Shown piece by piece: positions 54,926-64,000 of a stretch of 64,000 nucleotides of DNA (its first letter is position 1; the number at the start of each line of letters is the position of its first letter). Source of the DNA: Bos javanicus (lineage: Eukaryota > Chordata > Mammalia > Artiodactyla > Bovidae); the NCBI RefSeq assembly GCF_032452875.1, contig NC_083884.1:18431501-18495500 (forward strand). Direction: 5' to 3'. Position numbers and translations under genes: made by a program. Below the pieces are notes generated by a model. That model saw only the letters and a program-made list of their open reading frames with translations. It was not told where the DNA came from and searched no databases.

Positions 54926-56262
54926 TAGTATCAGTCTGATCTCTGAACACAGCACACTGTTAGCATATGCTGCCAAGACCTATACGGATGTATGCTACTT
55001 GATAAAAATTGTTTGCTTTGATCCTTACATAGTACCTGTTGGCAGGGCATTTAGTAAGAATGAGATTTGGGGGTCACAAGTCAAAAAAAAGTATATTTTT
55101 AGCACAGGTTGTCTGCATAGAAGATACAGAGAACACAAGACTATAAAGATGATTTTACAGCCCATGTCTTTTATTATAATCCTTAATCTTCCTTTATGTC
55201 CCTTCCTTTTACAGCTCTCCCCACCGCCCATCACCATCTTTTCACCATACTCTTCCGTTGGTCTCTTGGGAGGTTCCTTAATTTGTATTTACTCTTATTT
55301 ATCTACAAAGCTTTATTACGCAGTCATTGGACCACCATTCTCTGTGTGTTTCTTTATCCGTCCCCATGACCGACTACACCTTTGCTCCCTTCACCCAGCA
55401 AAGCGGTGGGAAGCCCTTATAAACCAGGTTGGGTCGAGGAGGTGGGGAAGTTAATGTGAGGGGAGGGCTGTGGCCAGCCAAGCCACAACTGAGGATTTAT
55501 GAAAACTGCAGTGGTCTGTTAGTTCGGGAGCCAGAGGGGGAGAACATACACGGCTTCTGTCGTTTTTCGTTTAGGGAATTTTTCCTGCCCGCTTGTCCGT
55601 TGAGTGCTTTGTGTTCTGTCTTGCTTTACACCGCAGATCTATCACCTGTCACACCCCAGGCCCTGTCACCATGCTCTGCCCGAGCAGAGGACAGTGACCG
55701 GGGTGACGTTTAATAACCTCCGTTGGAAGGGACCTTTATTTTCCTCGCTCCAGCTAAATGAGCACCGGAAACGGAGAGCGGCTTGGTGCTATGGGTATTT
55801 CTATACAGCGAAAAAAAAGAAAGAATATTCCAAGCCACACGAGCCAGACTGCCTCCTAAAATCAGCAGCGACAAACACATCCTCTCAAGATAAATACAGA
55901 AGGGAGGGCAAAGCCTCTCCTGTTGAAAAACGTTTCCCTTCCCTCGAGGCCCTTTCCTAGCTGGTCTTCGCCCTCATTGAGCTCCGGCTGTCTGTGTAGA
56001 AACCAAGCACCACAGTCCAAAGGAGAAGCTCTTTCACGGGGAAAACAAAAGGCAGCTGTCAGTTTAATCCCAAGCTCCCTGATAACATTCCAGCAGAGTT
56101 CCTTTTTCTGGAGATGAAATAAGAACCCTGGCAGGCCCTCTTGACTGGCCACATAAATCATTTGTAGTAATTGCTCTGAGAAGGGAGTGCCTCTCAGGCT
56201 CCGCAGTTAGAAAGAGGGGGGAAATCACACACTGACATTCTATTTCTCTCCCTCTGTCTCTC

Positions 56263-56327
56263 TCACACACACACACGCACAGACATGCACACATGCATGC
56301 ACACACACGTGCACACACGCACACTGT
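56263..56327. repeat. Imperfect (CA)n repeat
   Basis: CA units mixed with CATG and CACG over about 65 bases, preceded by a (TC)n-like stretch at 56240-56263. The Cys/Val-rich reverse frames here are artefacts of it. Confidence 0.9.
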
Positions 56328-56540
56328 GCCATTGCCTCTGGCTCATCCACCACGCAAGCACTTGCACCCAGATGGACGCCCCCTCTGTCCAGGAGTTGCT
56401 CACACCAGGGTGGGCTCAGCGATCCATATTTAAAAAAAAAAAAAGCATGGCATAGAATATAATGAATAGTCAGTTTTATGTTTCCTCCTCTTTGAGCTTG
56501 AGCCAATTTAAATTCTTCTGGAGTATGGTTTGGGAGGGGG

Positions 56541-56564
56541 TTTCAGGAGGGGGTTTCAGGAGGG
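56541..56564. repeat. 13-bp G-rich tandem repeat
   Basis: TTTCAGGAGGGGG occurs at 56541-56553 and again, nearly complete, at 56554-56564, after a related GGGAGGGGG. Too short to classify. Confidence 0.8.
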
Positions 56565-57000
56565 TTGACAGGGAAAGTGGGAGGGACCAGACACAAAGGT
56601 AAGAGGGGGATGGTTAGGATTTGGCTTTGTTGGGCTTCTCCGTTGCTGTGTATTCTGTGATGTGTCATCTGCTTCCTCCTTTCTGCCTTTTCTGGTGAGA
56701 ACTGAGATGTGGTCATAAAAATCCCCCACAGTGTGATCTGGGAGCTGCTGCTGAGGCTTGGCAGTTCACTAAGGACCTTACTCTCAAAAGCCACAAAGCT
56801 ATAATATCCCTTCCCCTCTGTGGCCAATAAAGATGGTGATAATCAAATAACAGGGCTCAGAAGTGGTGTGGTGCCTGCAGCGGTTGGCCACAGGCCGGTG
56901 ATATACACCCTTCCTTTGTACCCTGATGTACGTTCATTGAAACTATTGAAGCCACCAGAGATTGCAGGAGGGGCTGCAGGCACACACAGCTGTTTGAAGA

Positions 57001-57064
57001 ATGAATGGATGGAATGAATAAATAAATGAATGGATAGATGGATGAATGAGTGATGGATGAGTGG
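57001..57064. repeat. (ATGG/ATGA)n tetranucleotide repeat
   Basis: About 16 imperfect four-base units of the GGAT and GAAT type. Confidence 0.9.
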
Positions 57065-57914
57065 AGTTCAGTGTCCTGTTAGGAACAGCTTGAAAAGCTA
57101 AAAAGCCAGGAAAACTGCAGGGCCTCTGTGACAGATGGAGGCCTTGTCCCTTGCCATGTACTATACATTGAAGCGATCCTCAGCCGTACACCCGTGGACA
57201 GAGGAGAAAGTGAGGGAAAGGAATTGCTGGACGTGAGTGGAGAAGGGTACCTTGCCCCCAGTCGCCCTTCAATCCTGACCGCCCCCTAGCCCAAGTTGTA
57301 AATCAGAGCAGTCTAACCTCACCATGAACGTTGGAACCTGCTAAGCTAGAACTCACCGTCATTGTTTAATTTGGTAAGAAAAAGTATCAAACTTGGAATG
57401 CATCCTTTATGCCCAGAGTCCATTTCACCTTCATCAGGCTAATCATCAACCTTCTGTATTTATTTCTCAGTTTATTGGATACTAACTTTCTCACTTTGAA
57501 AGGAGAACTAAATGTGGGCTGAGAACTGCATTCCACCTGCTGGACTCCACACTAAGCACCAGGTGTGCTCCACCCCAAGTCACTTCAGTCATGAAGCCGA
57601 GGGGTGTTTTAGGGTGATGTATCCTGTGGAGTCTGAGCTCAGCCTTTCCTAGGTTGGATCTTTCTCTTATCTTCTCCACCCATAACCCTTGAAGTGATCA
57701 GTCATTTCTTTGCCAGCTGCAAAGCCAGTAGATACAAATCAGCTTGTACATGGAACAAAAGATCACTCCTGTTTATGAGGCAACAAGTATGTACATTTCA
57801 CTTTGAGATTTTTCACGACGGAGGCTTCTCAGATATAGGCTAGCACATTTTTGTTTTAATCTGCAAGGTCCATTTAGATTGGAGCTTTAAATTCAGTCAC
57901 ACACACACACACAA

Positions 57915-58090
57915 CTAATAATAATAGCCTCTGTGTGTGCAATGGTTTATAGTTTGCAAGGCAGCTTTCCCTATGGCAGATCTTGTTGGTAGCTATTTGT
58001 AAGCTGAAGAAACCAAAGCTTAAAGAGAGATAAGGAACTTATTTAGGGTCATGGAGCAAATAAATGGAGGAAACAGGTTTGGAAGGCAGC
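57915..58090 (-). mobile_element. MIR SINE, reverse
   Basis: 'GTTTGCAAGGCAGCTTTCCC', 'AAGCTGAAGAAACCAAAGCT', 'GGAACTTATTTAGGGTCATG' and 'GCAAATAAATGGAGGAAACA' follow the reversed MIR. A short (CA)n at 57897-57912 precedes it. Confidence 0.65.
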
Positions 58091-58374
58091 TGATGAAAAA
58101 CATTTTCATTGCCATTAAGCATATATTGTCTCTCTAAATTATTGTGGAAAATTTTAGCAAATTATTTTTACATCATATTTTAATACTAAAAAAGATGTTT
58201 ATTTTAGAATTTTTTTAATATACATGGTATGTTTTACAAATCATGCATAATTGTACCAGCCAAGATGGTCGCTCCAGCATCATTTGAAGCAATTCATACT
58301 AGTCATTTCTATGCATGTAAGACTAATATAAGGCTTTGATATATTCAGCCTTATGTCAAGCAGCATTTGGTTTT

Positions 58375-58842
58375 ATATCTTACTTTTTTCACTTATTTTA
58401 TTGGAAATTTATTCTTCAAAATTAAATATTATTTATAAAACATGATTTTTAATTCCTGCATAATTTCCCCTGGAATGACTATACCAAAAATTATTTAAAA
58501 TTTAATCTCTCTCCAATTGTTGAACATTTTATTTGTTTACCTTTTCTTGTTTACGAACCTTCTTGTAAATAAACCTTCAGTGGATTTGTGATTATATTTA
58601 TAGTATAGATTCCTAGAAGATTTGCTGGGTTGGAAGTTATTAACAACTTTTTAGGATCTTGTCATGTGCTGCATAATCGGTTTTCAGAAAGATATTATCA
58701 ATTTATACCAGCCATTTGAGTGAGCTCTCTCTTCATACTCTTTCCTGTTTTACAAATTAGGGATTTAAAAATATTTTGGCAATATAATAGTGAAAATATA
58801 TTTCGATATTTCAGTTTGCATTTATATGATCATTGTTTTTGT
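58375..58842 (-). mobile_element. L1M-type LINE 3' region, reverse, part 1
   Basis: 'TACTTTTTTCACTTATTTTA', 'ATAGTATAGATTCCTAGAAG', 'TTTGCTGGGTTGGAAGTTAT' and 'ATCAATTTATACCAGCCATT' are the complement of an old L1 3' part. It contains the left arm of the inverted repeat and is interrupted by a BovB at 58843. Confidence 0.72.
58383..58583. repeat. Left arm of a 201-bp inverted repeat (likely donor)
   Basis: These 201 bases are the reverse complement of 61164-61364, with 3 mismatches and no gap by my alignment. Mismatches lie near 58420, 58497 and 58558. L1M sequence continues beyond the right end and apparently also the left end, so this copy sits in its native context. Confidence 0.92.
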
Positions 58843-59027
58843 TGTTCAGTCACTAAGTCACGCCCAGCTCTTTGCCACCACGTGAACTGCAGCACACTAG
58901 GCTTCCCTGTTTTTGTCTCCCGGAGTTTGCTCAAACTCCTGTCCATCAAATCAGTGATGCTATCTAACCATCTTATCCTCCGCCACTCCCTTCTCCTTTT
59001 GCCCTCAGTCTTTCCCAGCATCAGAGA
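58843..59027 (-). mobile_element. BovB LINE 3' end inside the L1M, reverse
   Basis: 'GTTGTTCAGTCACTAAGTCA', 'GTTTGCTCAAACTCCTGTCC', 'GCTATCTAACCATCTTATCC' and 'CTCAGTCTTTCCCAGCATCA'. It lies in the spacer between the two arms of the inverted repeat. Confidence 0.9.
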
Positions 59028-59935
59028 TTAAACATCTCTATTAAGAATTACTGACTAAATTGTAGTTTTCATTCATAAACTCTCTTCTATTCATGTCTGT
59101 TCCTCATTTTTAGAATGAGATATTTCTTTTTAAAAACGTACATACTGCAGTTTGCATTTTTTGCAAATATTTTATCCCAGTTTTTACTTCGTCTCTTAAT
59201 TTTTAAGGTTTTTCTATGTGCAGTTTTAAAATTTTTATGTGAGGAAAACTGTTAACCTCTTCTTTTGTAACTTCTAGTTATTTTTATACTTAGACTTAAT
59301 GCCAAAATCATTAAATATTGACTTTTAAGACGTTTTTTGGAGTTTAGTTTTTACAGTCAATTATATGCTTCCCAGAAAATGTATTTTGGTGTAATTGTGA
59401 GGTCCAGACCTAGCTTCAAATTTTTGTTAACTCTTACCTATTTATTTAATAAACTTTCTTTCCCTATATTTCAACATGTAAGTTCTTAAGATCTGCTTTT
59501 GGACTATCATTTCTCTTCCATTGATCCATCATTCCTACCTCAATAGCACAATTCTCAATTACTCTGGCTTTATACCAGGTTTTAATATCTCACATTGCTT
59601 ATCTTTAGCTGCCTTAGCTCTCCCTCCTAGTTTGTTTTTCCAGAATAACTATTAAAAAAATTTCATTAGATTCATAAATTAATTCCTCTGGAATGTTGAT
59701 TTGAATTACATTCATTCTGTAGAATAATTTGGGAAGAATTGACATCTTCACAATATACAGTCTTTCCATTCAGGAATATGAAATTTATCTCCATTCATTC
59801 AAGTCTTAACAAGTCTCTAATTTTCTTCATAGAGTTTTTATTCATTTCTTATTCAGGTTATTCCTAGGTAACTCAAGTGTTTAATTATTTCTGTTTCTGA
59901 AATCACTGCAAAGTGACATTTTTAAAAGGAGGGTC
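59028..59935 (-). mobile_element. L1M-type LINE, ORF2 region, reverse, part 2
   Basis: 'TTTGCAAATATTTTATCCCA', 'ATTGATCCATCATTCCTACC', 'TTACTCTGGCTTTATACCAG', 'AATAATTTGGGAAGAATTGA' and 'CAATATACAGTCTTTCCATT' are the antisense of L1 ORF2 in the expected order. There are many stops and indels, so it is long dead. Confidence 0.75.
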
Positions 59936-60213
59936 CTGATTAGCTAAATTGGGGTTACACTATAAGAACACCCAACAGAACTTGACAAGCTAAAAGTCAT
60001 TAGTAATTAAATAATTTTCATCTGAAAACTAATTGGATTAAATTAACCCATTTTAAGGCATCGTTTCTCAGATAAGAAGTGTCGGACTACTATTCTTATA
60101 TTATCATCAGTGACTATACCTAATAGCACACCACTCTTAGTCAATGGGTAATTGAGAAATAACTGAACTTCACACCTATAATAAATTCATTTTTAAACAC
60201 ATTGCTATTTGTC

Positions 60214-60634
60214 ATTGTGTGTGTTAGTTGCTCAATCATGTCCGACTCTTTGTGACACTGGTGTAGCCCACCAGGCTCCTCTGTCAGGGAATTTTCCAGG
60301 CAAGAATACTGAAGTGGGTAGCCATTTCCTTCTCCAGAGGATCTTCCCAACCCAGGGATTGGACCTGGGTCCCCTGCATTGCAGGTGGATTCTTTACCAT
60401 CTGAACCACCAGCTGCTAAATTCCTTCGGTCATGTCCAACTCTTTTTGACCCCCTGGACTGTAGCCCTCCAGGCTCCTCTGTCTATGGGATTCTCCAGGC
60501 AAGAATACTGGAATGGCTTGCCATACCCTCCTCCAGGGGATCTTCCCAACCCAGGGATAGAACCCGCATCTCCGTCTCTTATGTCTGTTGCATTGGCAAG
60601 CAGGTTCTTTACCACTAGGGCCACTTGGGAAGTC
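60214..60634 (-). mobile_element. Two Bov-tA SINEs in tandem, one target-site duplication, reverse
   Basis: Unit 1 (60214 to about 60413) ends at 'CTGAACCACCAG' and unit 2 (to 60634) follows at once with 'CTGCTAAATTCCTTCGGTCA' and ends 'GGCCACTTGGGAAGTC'. TGCTATTTGTC (60203-60213) and TGCTGTTTGTC (60635-60645) flank the pair with one mismatch. The 210-codon forward frame at 60209-60841 is an antisense read of these SINEs. Confidence 0.92.
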
Positions 60635-60645
60635 TGCTGTTTGTC

Positions 60646-61095
60646 TTTACTAAATGGCAATGTTCTAGACCCATTATTCCCTGCTTCTAAAATAACACTT
60701 CTTCCTAAGTCAAATCTCAGGCATTCCCTTAGTAAAACTTTTGATTTCCAAGAGGATGCGTTTTTCCAGGATGGAAGTAAACTTGTAAGTATAGTAATAC
60801 TTCAGTTCTCACACACAGATGAGACTATGTGCATATATTAAACTACTGTTTGTAGAAAGAGGATGTGCTACAGAATTCTAGAGCACAAACAGACCCTAAA
60901 AATCAACTAGCCAAAGGCCAGCTACTCCCTAGGATCCATGAATTTCCTGAAATTGTTAATGAGATGTGTGTGTGCGTGTGCATTTTTCTGAAAGAAGAGT
61001 CTATAGCTGGATCTCATGTGCTTACCAACTCTCCAAGACTCCAGAAACCGTTGACAATGATCCTGAGCCTCTCATTCTAGTCTAAGCCTCTCATT
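60646..61095. other. Unassigned sequence
   Basis: A short TG-rich run lies near 60966-60980. GCCTCTCATTC is repeated 20 bp apart at 61067-61077 and 61087-61097. No element recognised. Confidence 0.4.
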
Positions 61096-61425
61096 CATCA
61101 GGTGAGAAAGCAAAGACCCACACGTTTGAGATGACACACCCGTGGGCACACAGCTCTTCTGGGCCACTGAAGGTTTATTTACAAGAAGATTCGTAAACAA
61201 GAAAAGGTAAACAAATAAAATGTTCAACAATTGGAGAGAGATTAAATTTCAAATAATTTTTGGTATAGTCATTCCAGGGGAAATTATGCAGGAATTAAAA
61301 ATCATGTTTTATAAATAATATTTAATATTGAAGAATAAATTTCCAATAAAATAAGTGAAAAAAGCCAGGAAGTCAGGCCTCCTGACCCCCAGCTTTCTCT
61401 GCGACACCTTTCCTCACACCGTATG
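61096..61425 (-). mobile_element. MIR SINE, reverse, split by the inverted-repeat arm
   Basis: Left piece 61096-61163: 'CATCAGGTGAGAAAGCAAAG', 'GTGGGCACACAGCTCTTCTG'. Right piece 61365-61425: 'CCAGGAAGTCAGGCCTCCTG', 'CCCCAGCTTTCTCTGCG'. Joined, they read as one reversed MIR, so the 201 bases between them are an insertion. Confidence 0.7.
61164..61364. repeat. Right arm of the 201-bp inverted repeat (likely copy)
   Basis: The reverse complement of 58383-58583. It begins with CCACTGAAGG and ends with GTGAAAAAAG. Neither edge matches the donor's flanks, there is no poly-A tail beyond six A, and I see no target-site duplication longer than the CC shared by GGGCC and CCAGG at the junctions. Confidence 0.92.
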
Positions 61426-61429
61426 GAGA

Positions 61430-61784
61430 TTCTATCAGATCCCCCCACACCACTTGTACGCATGTCACGTGACCTGCGTGCAGTGGAACCAGTGTGGAAG
61501 TTGGAGTCCAGGCCTCAAATGGAGATTTGGATCTGGACACACCAGAGGGGGCTTATAGGAGGCTTCTCTTCTATTTCTCATGTATCCATTTATGCTTTCA
61601 CCTTGAGAATTCTTCAAGCTGCTCACTTATAATGTGTCCTCTTTTTAAAAATTAACTTTCAAATAGAAAAGGAAGCCAGTATCTGAATCCTAGGTTTGCG
61701 TGTTTTCTATAATGCATATCTAATTGTGCACCAAGGAGACAGAAGTAGCTGATGGACTTTGGATGTTCAGTAAGGTGTTCTGTG
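61430..61784. other. Unassigned sequence
   Basis: No element recognised. Overlapping frames at 61355-61632 are unsupported. Confidence 0.35.
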
Positions 61785-61945
61785 CTGGCCTGTTTCCTCT
61801 TCTATGAAATTGTGAGGAATAAGACCTGCTCACCGAGCTTAGAGAGGATATAATGGGATGCTGTGTGTGTGCACATCTATATCCAGGTACTCTATAACCT
61901 ATAAAGGACTTGGGAGTGTTCGTTATTTTCATCATGGTTCTGGGG
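61785..61945 (+). mobile_element. MIR SINE, worn
   Basis: 'TTTCCTCTTCTATGAAATTG', 'GAGAGGATATAATGGGATGC' and 'TATTTTCATCATGGTTCTGG' fit the MIR core and tail, with moderate confidence. Confidence 0.5.
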
Positions 61946-62533
61946 GAACTGTAGTGAGGGGGAGTGGAAACAGTGGAGGCTCATGGCAGCTTTGGTAATG
62001 TTCAGCTGCCACCTTGTATGCACCAAACCTCTCAGACTCCACCAGAGCCGACCTTTCAGTGCTAATTAGCCCTCTCTACTGCTTTGATAGTGAAACATGG
62101 TCATTAACACATCTCCCAAGCACCTGCTGACAGAAATTCTCTTTATGATGATATGCCTAGGAAAAAGAACATATAACTCTTAGAACTTCATAATAGGGGT
62201 CCTGTTTTTATTTTGTTTTGCTTTATGAAATCTTTATTTCCAACCCCCCCCCAAAAAAAGATGGTAAGCTGTATAATATATAAAGGATGGTAGTAAATTA
62301 CAGCTTTAAAAAAAAGTTTTTGAAACTGTTTTTTGGGAAACTGCCTGGTAGCACTGCATTTTAAATTCAAACTCCATGGAGTGTTCACTAGTTCATAGTG
62401 TGAGGCATCTTGGAAAAGCCACAGAGGAGTAGTTGTAAACTTTGTAATATAAATTCATTTAACAGTACTTGCTATAGAGTACAATGAGGCATAAGACATT
62501 TTTGTCATTTAGGTAATAACACCTTACTGTTGG
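61946..62533. other. Unassigned sequence
   Basis: A C9/A7 homopolymer junction lies at 62245-62259. Nothing else recognised. Confidence 0.4.
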
Positions 62534-62735
62534 GGCATCACAGATGGCTCAGCGGTAGTGAATCCGCCTGCCAAGCAGGAGACATGGGTTCAGTCCCTGG
62601 GTCGAGAAGATCCCCTGGAGAAGGAAATGACAACCCACTCCAGTATTCTTGCCTGGGAAATCCCATGGACAGAGGAGCCCGGGGGGCTACAGTCCATGGG
62701 GGTGCAAAGAGTCGGACATGACTGAGCAACTGAAA
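62534..62735 (+). mobile_element. Bov-tA SINE
   Basis: The head begins 'GGCATCACAGATGGCTCAGC', followed by 'GGGTTCAGTCCCTGGGTCG', the body and 'GAGTCGGACATGACTGAGCA', then 'ACTGAAAAACAACAG'. No clear target-site duplication. Confidence 0.92.
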
Positions 62736-62851
62736 AACAACAGTATTTGACCTGGCAACTCTCCTCAGGAGGGTGCTCAGTGCCACCCCAGGGAGAGGCC
62801 TGGTGATGGACAGAACCTTGCACTAAAGGTGGCCTTTGCCATGGAAACTGG

Positions 62852-62887
62852 CCTATGGCACAGTGGGCTCCTATGGCATAGTGGGCT
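62852..62887. repeat. 18-bp tandem duplication
   Basis: CCTATGGCACAGTGGGCT at 62852-62869 is followed directly by CCTATGGCATAGTGGGCT at 62870-62887, with one mismatch. This is a small local duplication in otherwise unique sequence. Confidence 0.93.
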
Positions 62888-63089
62888 CCTAGGTTCCTTG
62901 GAAGCCTGCTTATTTCTAAGAACTAAGCAGATTCCACTTGATCTGTTGGTCAGGCCTAGGCACATCTGAAGCCCCATAAGCACCAAACCAGATCCCTGAA
63001 AAAAAAAACCTTCCCACCTGGATGCAGCTCTTTACAAGCATCGAAATGTCATTTTATTTTTCTCAGAGCCAGGATTTCCTCTAACTTTC

Positions 63090-63330
63090 CAAATAAAGGC
63101 CAAAAACACTGCAGATAATTCACACAATTTGCCAGCCCTGTCTCTCCTCAACTGCATCACTGGTTGCAAAATAAATGAAATCAGTGCTATTTACAATTCA
63201 TCATCCAAAATTATTATTCATTTTGGGCAAATGGCTGTTTGTAAAACTAGTCTGCCACATTTTGAGTCATTATCTCCCATCCCTTTCAAAAAGTAAAGCT
63301 GACTTTGAGTTTTCAAATGAAAACAAATTA
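63090..63330. other. Candidate conserved non-coding element
   Basis: Repeat-free, with dense motif-like words: GCAGATAATTCACAC, TTGCAAAATAAATG, TTATTATTCATTTTGGG. It suggests an enhancer-like element by appearance only. Confidence 0.25.
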
Positions 63331-63720
63331 GAGGCCTGTGGGATTCTTTCTGTTTTGTCTTATGTGTGCAGAGTCATCAGAGAAGGAAGCCTGCTTGGTT
63401 ACTAAGGTCCAGCTAAAGAGGTGTGGCACTTTCTTTTTTTCTCTTCTTTAAATCCCGCTCTGAACCATAAAAGTTTCAAACAGAAGCTTTATAATTTTCA
63501 GTGAGCTATGTATTTCCCATTCTTTTTCATCTTTATTTATTCTTACATCGTCAAATCAAATACTAAATACCTACGTGTTCCCATCTTTATAAATCTGCTT
63601 TTGCCAGGATCACACACACACAGGCTTCTGTGCGACTCCTTCTGGGAGCTCGGGGACTCTGCCTTTCCAAGGAAGATGGCACAGTTATCATTAAGTAAAT
63701 CAAGGCATAGAAGGGGCCTT
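63331..63720. other. Unassigned sequence
   Basis: A short (CA)n at 63612-63622, and otherwise nothing recognised. Confidence 0.35.
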
Positions 63721-63731
63721 CCTCCATTTCT

Positions 63732-63944
63732 CTTCTCCAGGGGATCTTCCCAACCCAGGGATCAAACCCAGGTCTCCTGCATCGCAGGCAGATTCTTTAC
63801 CAGCTGAGCCACAAGGAAAGCCCAAGAATACTGGAGTGGGTAGCCTATCCCTTCTCCAGTAGATCTTCCCAACCCAGGAATTGAACCAGGGTCTCCTGCA
63901 TTGTAGGCGGATTCTTTACCAACTGAGCTATGAGGAAAGACCTC
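63732..63944 (-). mobile_element. Two-headed tRNA-SINE lacking the BovA tail, reverse
   Basis: In reverse it holds two tRNA-like heads ('GGGATCAAACCCAGGTCTCC' and 'GGAATTGAACCAGGGTCTCC'), but the 3' BovA body is missing at the left edge, which starts 'CTTCTCCAGGGGATC'. CCTCCATTTCT at 63721-63731 and 63945-63955 is a perfect 11-bp target-site duplication, so it was inserted in this tail-less form. Confidence 0.92.
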
Positions 63945-63955
63945 CCTCCATTTCT

Positions 63956-64000
63956 GCTGCTGCTGCTGCTGCTAAGTCGCTTCAGTCGTGTCCGACTCTG
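63956..64000 (-). mobile_element. Bov-A2 SINE, reverse, cut by the window end
   Basis: It begins with six CTG-type units and 'TAAGTCGCTTCAGTCGTGTC'. It starts directly after the right target-site copy of the preceding SINE, so CCTCCATTTCT may have served as target twice. Confidence 0.92.

Larger units (their letters stand above)
54926..57897. other. Repeat-poor block with microsatellites
   Basis: Nearly 3 kb without a recognised transposon. The 178-codon frame at 54918-55454 begins in the MIR and shows no domain. 55690-56120 has moderate CpG and motif-like words and may be constrained. An A-run lies at about 56431-56444. The simple repeats are listed separately. Confidence 0.42.

Noticed and set aside
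54918..55454. 178-codon forward frame with hydrophobic stretches
   Set aside because: It starts inside a MIR, runs through AT-rich unassigned DNA and resembles no family. An open stretch of this length is expected by chance in 64 kb.
60209..60841. The longest open frame in the window (210 codons, forward)
   Set aside because: Its first two-thirds are an antisense translation of two Bov-tA SINEs; the same peptide-like words recur wherever these SINEs occur. There is no domain and no start context worth calling.
1..64000. Search for endogenous retrovirus LTRs or gag/pol/env remnants
   Set aside because: I recognised none on either strand. Old, degraded LTRs could still be missed by eye, for example near 190-600.

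Overview
This window is nuclear DNA from a ruminant, most likely a bovid such as cattle or a close relative. The sign is the repeat content: Bov-tA (tRNA-headed) SINEs, Bov-A2 dimers with a CAG/CTG-type trinucleotide tail, CHR-type SINEs and many 3' pieces of the BovB LINE occur on both strands. They lie over much older mammalian MIR, L2, CR1/L3 and L1M fossils. I found no protein-coding gene, exon, RNA gene, CRISPR array, viral sequence or bacterial-type operon. The open frames are short, and many of the longer ones are read through SINEs, BovB or microsatellites. I read the window as intergenic or long-intron DNA.

Layout. 0-10 kb is a dense mosaic of MIR, BovB, L1 and SINEs, including an L1 3' end split by a Bov-A2 (6.0-6.8 kb). 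10.2-14.7 kb is almost free of young repeats and holds a candidate conserved element near 13.7-14.1 kb. 16.5-18.1 kb has two L1 3' ends facing each other. 21.2-25.4 kb is a second SINE-free block with a small CpG-rich patch (22.44-22.70 kb). 28.2-30.6 kb and 37.1-39.4 kb are further SINE-poor blocks. 32.7-34.2 kb is a three-level nest, with L2 split by an L1M that is itself split by an antisense L1. 36.7-37.1 kb holds two adjacent CHR SINEs, and 40.5-41.2 kb two tandem BovB tails. 44.98-45.84 kb is a chain of linked insertions. 48.1-48.8 kb is one MIR cut twice by SINEs. 50.5-53.3 kb holds a BovB with a 5' inversion, then an old antisense L1-type element interrupted by a younger L1 that carries a SINE. 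54.9-57.9 kb is repeat-poor apart from microsatellites. 58.4-61.4 kb carries the most unusual structure. The window ends inside a Bov-A2.

The strongest observation is a 201-bp inverted duplication (58383-58583 against 61164-61364) that I align with no gap and 3 mismatches. The left copy sits inside a longer antisense L1M. The right copy starts and stops abruptly inside a MIR, with no poly-A tail and no clear target-site duplication. This looks like a templated inverted insertion copied from about 2.6 kb away rather than a retrotransposition. The other findings are insertion events readable to the base from their target-site duplications, and SINE-poor blocks that may carry regulatory constraint. 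Repeat family names come from memory of consensus sequences, so subfamily labels and outer edges are approximate; edges given with a target-site duplication were read directly.
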